From Oncomelania hupensis (taxonomy: Eukaryota; Mollusca; Gastropoda; Littorinimorpha; Pomatiopsidae), in NCBI GenBank assembly GCA_036898135.1, contig CM072511.1, positions 160,915,314 through 160,979,313 on the forward strand: a stretch of DNA of 64,000 nt, given 5' to 3'. The notes beneath the pieces were generated by a model, which saw nothing but the letters and a program-made list of their open reading frames with translations, was not told the origin of the DNA and ran no database searches. The position numbers and the translations under genes are program-made. This document shows, piece after piece, positions 57,043 to 64,000 of the stretch. How positions within the stretch are numbered: position 1 is the first letter of the stretch; the number at the start of each line of letters is the position of its first letter.

Positions 57043-60000
57043 AGCAGCGTTTCCCGCAGCCTGTCTTGAGCCGCGCGGCGTCGTATTTCCATGGCGAGGT
57101 TGAGCGTGTAGAGGAACGGGTTGAGGGCGGAATTTAACGGCAGAATCAAGATGGCCGCTGCCACGATGACTTCGCCAGGGATAGGGATGTCGGCAGACGA
57201 CAAAATTCCGCAAAGGCATATGGGAAACCAGCACAAGAAGTCCGTCAAAACGACAGTGATTAGACGACGAGCGACAGTCGCGTCCTTCTTCATTTTTAAC
57301 TTTGAGGCCGTGTCGTTACCACTGGACTCCGAGGTAGAGCCCCAGTCTATGGCGTTTTGTTGCACGGATCTATAAATGGCTGCCTGGCCGCCGCCGATCA
57401 ATAAGAACAGGACGAAGTTGGTGACTACCACGACGCCGAAGGAGTAACTCCTGCCCGCAAATTTAGAACGCGTGATTGGTAGCGGGATGCAGATGCCTGT
57501 CTGGCTGTAGAACTGCCAATGTGACGTCACAGGAAATAACGGAATGGCGGACAGGACGAAGCCAGTAATCCACGATAACACCACAGCGACAGCCACAGAC
57601 CTTCTGTTGAAGCGCACTTTGCTGAAAGGAAAATTAATGACGATGAAACGGTCCAAAGTTATCAAGGCGACGGTGAAAGTTGACACTTGGTTGGACAGCA
57701 GGGAGAGGAAGCCAGCCGCTCGACAAGCCTCACTGTGAGTCCATTTAGCGTCATAATGCAGGTAGAGCCCGCGGTACCAAAGGTCAGCGATGCCGATCAT
57801 GGCTAGATACACCCCCATGATAAAGTCAGCCACAGACAAACTGCTGACAAACTGGTTGAACGAGCTTTTGATGCTCTTCCGTCGAACGAGCAGTCTGAAG
57901 ACAAGACAGAAGCCATTGCCGAAGACAGACAAAATGCTCATGAGCCACAACAAGCCCCTGTAGGTTTCCGTGGGCACCAGGTCCTTGCAGGACGAGATTT
58001 CATCTTGAGGAGCCCAACAGAAATTAATGTCGAAATTTGCAGGAAGAATACTGGCACAGCAAAGCTTGAAAGTGTCTGCTCTGACATACTGCAGCTTAGA
58101 CAATCCCTGAAACACGTCTGGAGGGAAGTGTTCCACCGGGCAGCCGGCAAGGTCCAAGACAGTTAGTGATGGAAGGTGCTGGAAGCCGCCAGTTGTGATC
58201 ATGTCCACCCCTGAATGTGACAGATTCAGGCGTTGCAGTGACAGGAAGTATGACAATGGATCGGTTTTGAAGGACCATAATTTAGTGAATGATAGGTCGA
58301 TATGTCTCAGTGTGTTCTGTTTCTGCGTCGACTGTTGGCTGTACAGGGCGTGTAAGGGGTTGTGGGCCAGTGAAACTGACCGTAAGTTTTCCAGCGACAG
58401 AAACACGTTCATGGTGACGTTGTGCAGTTGGTTGTGGCTGAGATCTAAATGTCTGAGATGAGGAAGTGTCACTGCCGAGACAGACTGCAGGTCACAGTCC
58501 CTCAGACTCAGGTACACCAGCTCGACATTGAAACGGAGGTCAGCGGGCGTCAAATGAGAGCCAGAGCCGTCCAGGTACTTGAGAGGGAAGTGTTGGACGT
58601 CAAAGGGATGGCCACACACAAAGGCCAGGCCCTGACACAGGCAGCCAGCGGGACAGAGATTCTCTTCACACAGCAGCTCGTCGTCACCTTGAGGACACTG
58701 CGCCCAGCCGTCGCACAGGTGGTACGGATGGAGACAGAGTGAAGACGCGCGGCAACGGTAGTAGCCGGGACACTCTGGGTCATCACAGCGGTTCTCGTCC
58801 TCACGACCAGCACAGTCGTAGAAGCCGTTACAGCGTGTGTAGACCGGCAGGCAGTGGCGCGGCGGCGTGTCACAGCGGTAGTGAGTGAGAGGACAGGGGT
58901 CACTGGCGTTGACAGCGGTGTAAGTGAAATAGCCTCTGCCGTCGTAGTCGATGAGTGACGGATCAGGCACTTCAATGACCTGACTGGTGAGAGAGCAACA
59001 ATTTTAATTGACAAGGAAGGAATGAGCACTAGAGATTCAAGATTCAAGATAATTTATTGCCAAGTGAATGATACACAAGGAATGCATTTGGTCAACGCTG
59101 CAGCACCACACAAAAGCACATATAAAAACATATAAAACATAGTGAACATGTGAACAAGCTGACAATAATCACAATATAAAAATATAAGATAAAGTCATAA
59201 AACAGATGAACTGTACAAAATTGGCAAATATATATTTGCTAGTCAACACACACACACGCACTAAAGCAACCGAGTAAGCCTGAGAGAGAGAGAGAGAGAG
59301 GGAGAGAGAGAGTGAGAGAGAGAGTGGAGGTGGGAGGGAGGGGGGAAGAGAGATTACGTACGACAGTCGTTATTGGGGTTCACAGAACAAACGTCCGGTC
59401 AGGGGTTTAGTTTTGTATTTCATTCAACATCAATAAGCTTGCATGTCAAACCCACAGTTTCCAGTTGTGTTAGCCTTTGTGTAACCATGAGTGTTTGCAG
59501 AATAAAGGCAAGAACTGTACAACGAGCAAGGGTGAATTACCTGACTGGAAAGTACTGGACAAAACTCCTGTCACACAAGACTTCATCCGAGTCGTCCTGG
59601 AGGCAGTCAGATTTTCTGTCACAGACGACAAAGAAAGGGACGCATTGGCCGTTGCTGCAGGTGAACTGCTGACAGGGGGCATAGCTGCAGAAGGACTCAT
59701 CAGACTTGTCTCCACAGTCCTGTCTGTGGTCACACACGTTAATGTAGTGGGTTGTCCCATTACCGTCGTCACATAAAAACATATACACAAACAAGTTACC
59801 ACGCGCTGCTTCCCGCCAGCCATGGACAGCTGGTGGCACCCCAGTGATGTAATGGCTCTGATCTGTTGGAGAAACAACATCAACACTGCCGTTAGACTTC
59901 AGTGATTCAGTCACGAACGTTGGGAAAAAACACTTTTCCACAGACTGTGTCCCGCCACAGACATTGTTTGTGTTGCATATAAAAAACACATGCGTTAGGT

Positions 60001-61480
60001 GTCCTTTTGGACACACAGTCAATGCAAGAGTTCTTTGAGATGACGTGGAGACTGCAACAACAGTACGAGCTGCAAGGTTAGGTCTTTTTGGATTGTTTAG
60101 AGAAATACTTCTCTTTACTGCAAAAGGAATGCTTTGACATACAGCACCACACACAAGTGTCTTAGATGTCAAATACTGCAATAACATAGCAAGATAAACC
60201 AAACGTGAGGGAACCATCGTCAGATAAGGTGTCTCCATTTCAATTGACTGATATGATTCCAATGTTGAGAAGTTTGTTTTTTGCAAAGGAAATACTGTGT
60301 ATACAATGGACTTGTCTACCCCGGTCCACATCTGTCTATACATGGTGGACATGGCAATGCCTCTGTAAACTAGTCCCGTGCGGTATTTCTGGCAATGATA
60401 GTGAAAATCCATCAATCTGTACACGTCATCCAGCTCCGCCCTGGTCTGAATAACAGCCAGAGTCCCGCCCTCTCTCTGACACTGGCGAGATAGCGTGTCA
60501 GTGTCAGCGTGGCTCTGTTTCTCGTCGTCTGCGTGGCGGCCGTCTGCTTCGTGAGTGAAAACGGCGAAAAAACACTTGGAACCCGAGGCCAATTTACCTT
60601 GACAGACGTCACTGCTGAACGGACACCGCCCTGTCTCGTCACTGCCGTCCTCACACTCTACTCGGTTATTGCAGTCTAGATGTTGACTGAAGGTCGAGTA
60701 GAAATCCACCCGGCAGTTGAACAGACCCCTATTTTTCACGGGTAGTGCGGATATTTTGTGGAATGAGAGGTGCATTTTAAATTCCATCGTAGACCAGGAA
60801 TCCTGCTGAACATACTGGGAGGTAATGGAGAGACTGTCAGTAGGAAGCACTTCTGGTGACCATTGCTGGGGCTTGCAAAGCCGTATCTGTGTTTTTGTAC
60901 CATTCCTCGAGACGTAAGATAAGCCTATGTATCTGATTGCATCATTATATGGTGCTGACGCTTTACACAATATCGGAAACCATTCAACAAAAAAGGTAAC
61001 AAACTCAAAGCTGACCATAACAGCATCGTAACCATTGGGAACGACTAGTGTGCGTTTGAGATGGAGAAAGCCCGAAAAGGAGCTTAAATTCAGATGAGGT
61101 GAGGTCACATGACCGTGTGTGGGTGACAGCATCACGAGCGGGTACGTGTGCGCTATCAACTGTTGGGAAGTGTTGAAGAATATGGTGAACTCACTTTTCA
61201 CAGGCATGAGAAGATACATGTGATTGTTGGGCGAGAACAGCAACCTCGTACCAGATTTAGGTAGTGTACAATCCATAACTCCCAGTACGTCTTTATTTTC
61301 ACGTGTAAACCATGATTCACTTCTCCGCGGCATGTCATAGAAGACGGCGATCATGATTCCATTGAACAGTTCTGTGGAGTGCTTGTTGATGTTCAAACAT
61401 ATTGTTCTGAAATTATTTGCACTCTGCATGGGGCGCAACCACAGCATTTTGAAATAAAACATTAACTGACAATTTTGCAT
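56997..61480 (-). CDS. GRL101-like LDLa/lectin/LRR G-protein-coupled receptor, right copy (two exons)
   Basis: Inverted paralogue of the gene at 3375-7638. Exon 1 is 61480-59541 and exon 2 is 58983-56997, with the same phase-2 junction (donor GTCAG|GTAATT, acceptor CACCAG|T), about 1308 residues. Same domain order: LDLa, C-type-lectin-like, LDLa pair, LDLa pair, LRR cap, LRRs, 7TM with DRF and NPFLY. Exon 2 has the same 657-codon length after the shared start, with about 40 differences by eye. Exon 1 differs more, notably around residues 158-185 and 222-240, and is five codons longer. Both copies are open, so both could be functional. As on the left, a signal-peptide exon may lie upstream: an acceptor-like GCCCCATGCAG on the - strand near 61424. 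Confidence 0.88.
58984..59540 (-). other. Receptor intron with (AG)n and a LINE-tail insertion
   Basis: Matches the left intron but is longer because of an inserted piece of about 230 bp (about 59031-59262) containing GATTCAAGATTCAAG repeats. TAGTGC lies on both sides as a probable target duplication. The (AG)n tract is at about 59281-59322. Confidence 0.7.
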
Positions 61481-61665
61481 CCATGTTATAAAACTTCAAA
61501 TACTGAACACCAAAGAAGCAAATGTATCTTGTCTGAGTCACAGTGCGTTCCGGAGATGCGACAGAACAAATACGAAATAATAACAATAAAAGTCCAACAA
61601 TGAAATGATGTTATTTAGAAAGAAGGTGGCAAGCAAATAAGGCTTTGTAATTGTCACCATAATAT
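61481..61665 (-). other. 5' flank of right receptor; edge of duplicated block
   Basis: Matches 3186-3374 inverted. Past about 61665 the sequence changes to Polinton integrase, so the duplication edge cuts that element. Confidence 0.65.
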
Positions 61666-62142
61666 TCTGAAACATTTTGTGTCTGAATCATTAAGCTGGT
61701 TAACGGCTCCTTTGAATTCTGACCCTTCATCGCATTGAATAAGTCTAGGGAACCTGAGAGGCCTTCTTGAATAAATCGCATTTACATGTAAGGCTTGAGC
61801 GACCTCAGCAGAATTTTTAGTCCTAAGAGCATGAGCATCCTTAAACCTGGTAGCTATATCGATAACAGTAAGGGCATACCTGTATTTCTTTCTATGTATT
61901 TTGTCATGGGGAAGATATAACAGATCTATTTGGTGCATGTCGTTTAGTCTAGAGTTTTCAAATTTTGGTCTTATTATTTTCTTCGGGGGTGGAAGATAGA
62001 TTTGCCATACAACTTGCTTCGATAGCCATTGTTTAACTTCTTTTGCTGACAAGCCAGTCTTTTCTACTAGTTTATCAACCTCGGTCATCCCTTTCCAATA
62101 TCCGGATTGAGAATAATATAATCTAGACAAACGCGAAGTCAT
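61654..62142 (-). pseudogene. Polinton/Maverick integrase, C-terminally truncated
   Basis: Retroviral-type integrase of Polintons. It reads SRLYYSQSGYWKGMTEVDKL at the start (the small DNA-binding module), then NDMHQIDLLYLPHD with the first catalytic Asp, YRYALTVIDIATRFKDAHAL, and LIQCDEGSEFKGAV with the second Asp. The third acidic residue and the chromodomain-like end are missing because homology stops near 61690 at the receptor duplication edge. Normal length is roughly 350-450 aa; only about 150 aa remain. Confidence 0.8.
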
Positions 62143-62145
62143 ATT

Positions 62146-62403
62146 TTATTTAGAGTTATTTTTTTGTTTAACAAGGTAATAAACTACTGTTATTCCAAAC
62201 ACAATTAAAATTAATTCTCCAGTTTCTGACATTGTAGGTGCAATGTTAGGTGTGTAGTAATCAGATAACACTGGCTGTTTTAATGAAGGCAGTGTTGTGC
62301 CAGTGAATAAATAATATTGGTGCAAAGCTTCATCAACGTCTTCGAATGTTTTAACAGCATGGCCTTCTTCTTTCAATCTTTTATTAACAAAATCAAGCTG
62401 CAT
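62146..62403 (-). pseudogene. Small Polinton-type protein with C-terminal membrane segment
   Basis: 85 codons. It reads LDFVNKRLKEEGHAVKTFED, then DEALHQYYLFTG, and ends with a hydrophobic helix (GELILIVFGITVVYYLV). This type of small protein lies next to the integrase in Polintons. The frame probably began further upstream: 62404-62480 encodes KSKRHNLAMEKLQQDQAKY in another frame, so a frameshift near 62420 broke it. Function unknown. Confidence 0.55.
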
Positions 62404-62480
62404 TAGTCTGGTTTTTCTAGTATTTGGCCTGATCTTGTTGTAATTTTTCCATTGCTAAGTTATGCCGTTTTGATTTTTCT

Positions 62481-62576
62481 TTACTCACTGTCTAGTTTTG
62501 GAAACAAGTAATTTGATCCTGAAAAGGCTAAGGCATTGACAGCAGCAGAACCGAGCACCATTGCAGCACCAGCCAT
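62481..62576 (-). CDS. 31-aa small hydrophobic Polinton protein
   Basis: Starts at the ATG at 62576 (MAGAAMVLGSAAVNALAF...) and stops at TAA 62481. Ala/Gly-rich and hydrophobic, like the tiny proteins encoded beside the integrase in some Polintons. Its stop overlaps the start of the broken frame downstream, which supports a compact gene block. Function unknown. Confidence 0.45.
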   Translation of the reverse strand: MAGAAMVLGSAAVNALAFSGSNYLFPKLDSE

Positions 62577-62611
62577 TTTTTATTTAGTTTTTATTTTTAT
62601 TTGTATTTAAA

Positions 62612-62809
62612 ATGAATTGCGATGACTTGTTAACCCAAGAAGCCATTAAAGTCACAGCCACAGATGTTGACAACTATGCAGAAAAAAGAGACAGACTGAT
62701 TGCATCAGTAGCTTCCGGAAAGTCAAAGTATTATCTCGGTGTTGACTTGACTACTGAACAAGTGCAAAGACTGAGGCCCGAAGACATCATTATGTTACAT
62801 AATAAATAA
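62612..62809 (+). CDS. 65-aa Polinton-associated protein
   Basis: Divergent from the - strand block. It reads NCDDLLTQEAIKVTATDVDN, then YLGVDLTTEQVQRLRPEDII; acidic and intact. Position and orientation fit a small Polinton gene. I cannot assign a function. Confidence 0.45.
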   Translation: MNCDDLLTQEAIKVTATDVDNYAEKRDRLIASVASGKSKYYLGVDLTTEQVQRLRPEDIIMLHNK

Positions 62810-62814
62810 ATTTA

Positions 62815-63830
62815 CGTTGGCGGACCATGCGTTGGCAGAGAGGCGAGTGCTTGTTAAACGCAGCTTGCACAGTAACATTGTAGTCAACGATTGAGCATTT
62901 TGGAGATAGGGTAGCAAGATCGGCCCTAAAAGCTAGTGGATCGATGCTACGCAGTTTGCGACAATTAATGGTAATTGGTTCCACAGGCTGTTTATCGACA
63001 TGCAGATGACAAAGAATTGCATTATGGTCAGATTTCAAATCATGTGAAACATATGAGCATGAAACAATGGTATCTGGTAAGCAGTAAATCAACAAGTCAA
63101 GTGTGTGGCCTCTTTTCTGAGTCGGACCAGCTATTGCCTGCGTGAATGGAAAACATGTCAAGCAGATTACAGAACTTAATAGCAAAGGTAAGACTGCTGC
63201 GCTCCGTTGTCATCTCCATCCTCCTGTGCGCTTGCGAGGCATGGACCCTCGCCCCGGATCTCCAGCGAGGGCTGCAGGGCATGGGAATGGGGTGCTGCGC
63301 AGGACTTCTGGGCATTTCCTGTGCCCAGCACATCACCAACGACAGAGTCCGACGGACCGTTGCACATGCCATTGGGCAACACGATGGCCTGCTCAAAGTG
63401 GTGGGGAGACGAAACTCCGCTGGTATGGCCACGTCACCAGATCATCAGGCCTTGCAGTGACCATCGTGCAAGGCACAGTGCAAGAGGTAGAAGAAGAGGG
63501 AGATAGAAAAAGAGGTGGGAGGACAACATTCGAGAATGGACTGGTTTGACACTGAGCGAAGCCATGAGGGTTGCTGAGGCCATAGAAAGATAGAGTGGTT
63601 AAACGATCATCTGTGGTGCCCCTACGACCTCCGAGTTACGGGATAGTATAGGATGGGATAGGATAGGAATAGCAAAATTGTCTTTTGGGTCATCCACATG
63701 AACATTGAAATCACCAACTAGAACTGTTTTACCAGGCAGAGCATCACAGTGCATGAAAAAGGTATATATGTTCAGCAAAACTTCAAGAATCTTCCTGCAT
63801 AATTTTTTTTCTGTTTAGAATCAAAGAAAA
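62815..63830 (-). mobile_element. LINE endonuclease fragment, split by another LINE
   Basis: On the - strand, about 63830-63677 reads LVGDFNVHVDDPKDN, and 63176-62815 continues with FTQAIAGPTQKRGHTLDLLI and KSDHNAILCHL, core endonuclease motifs of CR1/L2-type LINEs. The two halves are separated by the LINE piece at 63187-63666, flanked by AATAGCAAA on both sides. Confidence 0.7.
63187..63666 (+). mobile_element. (GGATA)n-tailed LINE, short 5'-truncated copy
   Basis: C-terminal RT region (KVRLLRSVVISILLCACEAW, then GLLGISCAQHITND) in broken frames, ending in GGATA repeats near 63645-63667. Target duplication AATAGCAAA (about 63178-63186 and 63667-63675). Third member of the family in this window. 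Confidence 0.75.
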
Positions 63831-63902
63831 ACTGATGGCTGAAACTCTTAAAGTTTGTGGGAGACACCTTTCTGCTGCTCCTAGCGCATGAGAACATTAC
63901 TC

Positions 63903-64000
63903 ACCATTACCCCCGCAGGGGTGCCGGAGGTATCTGTATAAATAGTATCCCCACTTTTTTGGAAACTTAGTGCTTTAAATTACCACTGTTTTTGTCATTT
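63903..64000 (+). mobile_element. 0.7-kb SINE-like element, partial copy C
   Basis: TACCCCCGCAGGGGTGCCGG, then TATAAATAGTATCCCCACTT and GTGCTTTAAATT match positions about 49100-49190 of copy B. It begins inside the element relative to copies A and B and runs off the window edge, so it may be 5'-truncated or a subfamily. Confidence 0.65.

Overview
This is a window from a repeat-rich animal nuclear genome, most likely a mollusc and probably a gastropod. The best taxonomic clue is a pair of receptor genes whose layout (LDL-receptor class A modules, a C-type-lectin-like module, leucine-rich repeats, then a 7TM domain) matches the GRL101 receptor family known from the snail Lymnaea. Spliced genes, tRNA-derived SINEs, several non-LTR families, a Gmr1-type Ty3/gypsy element, a TTAA-flanked transposon and a Polinton/Maverick fragment all fit. 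There is nothing prokaryotic here.

The framework is a large inverted duplication. The left arm (about 3186-14185, + strand) and the right arm (about 55028-61665, - strand) each carry one intact two-exon GRL101-like gene plus the same downstream flank, ending in a tRNA-Ile-like remnant. The arms differ mainly in a minisatellite. A 69-bp unit that includes the last codons of the receptor is present once in the right arm and 66 times (7593-12129) in the left arm. The roughly 41 kb between the arms is almost entirely transposable elements.

Left to right: an LTR end and three decayed LINE fragments with (TTA)n and (CAT)n tracts (1-3027); the left receptor gene and minisatellite (3375-12129); a shared flank (12130-14185); a decayed Gmr1-like element, 15019-18571, abutting a LINE that is split by a 2.2-kb LTR-like insertion (18572-22201); L1-like endonuclease remnants and a solo LTR (22205-24528); a MADF-domain gene (24727-33220) whose second exon is split by an apparently complete 6,577-bp Gmr1-like retrotransposon with matching 674-bp LTRs and a GGCAG target duplication; SINE and RNase-H LINE remnants with a 36-bp hairpin (33603-34920); a nearly intact endonuclease-RT LINE (35351-38640); a related LINE carrying three nested insertions, including a complete TTAA-flanked transposon with a spliced transposase gene (38922-45600); PIF/Harbinger-like exons with a LINE in the intron (45775-48450); a third LINE with two nested insertions (48845-52010); AT-rich DNA and a SINE (52011-55027); the right receptor arm; and finally Polinton genes and interlocked LINE fragments (61654-64000).

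Almost no gene neighbourhood logic links these parts, apart from the two receptors being a duplicate pair. A roughly 0.7-kb element present in several copies shares its 3' end with an RNase-H-type LINE fragment, suggesting that it borrows that LINE's machinery. Splice sites, target duplications and domain calls were read by eye; no database search or alignment was run.
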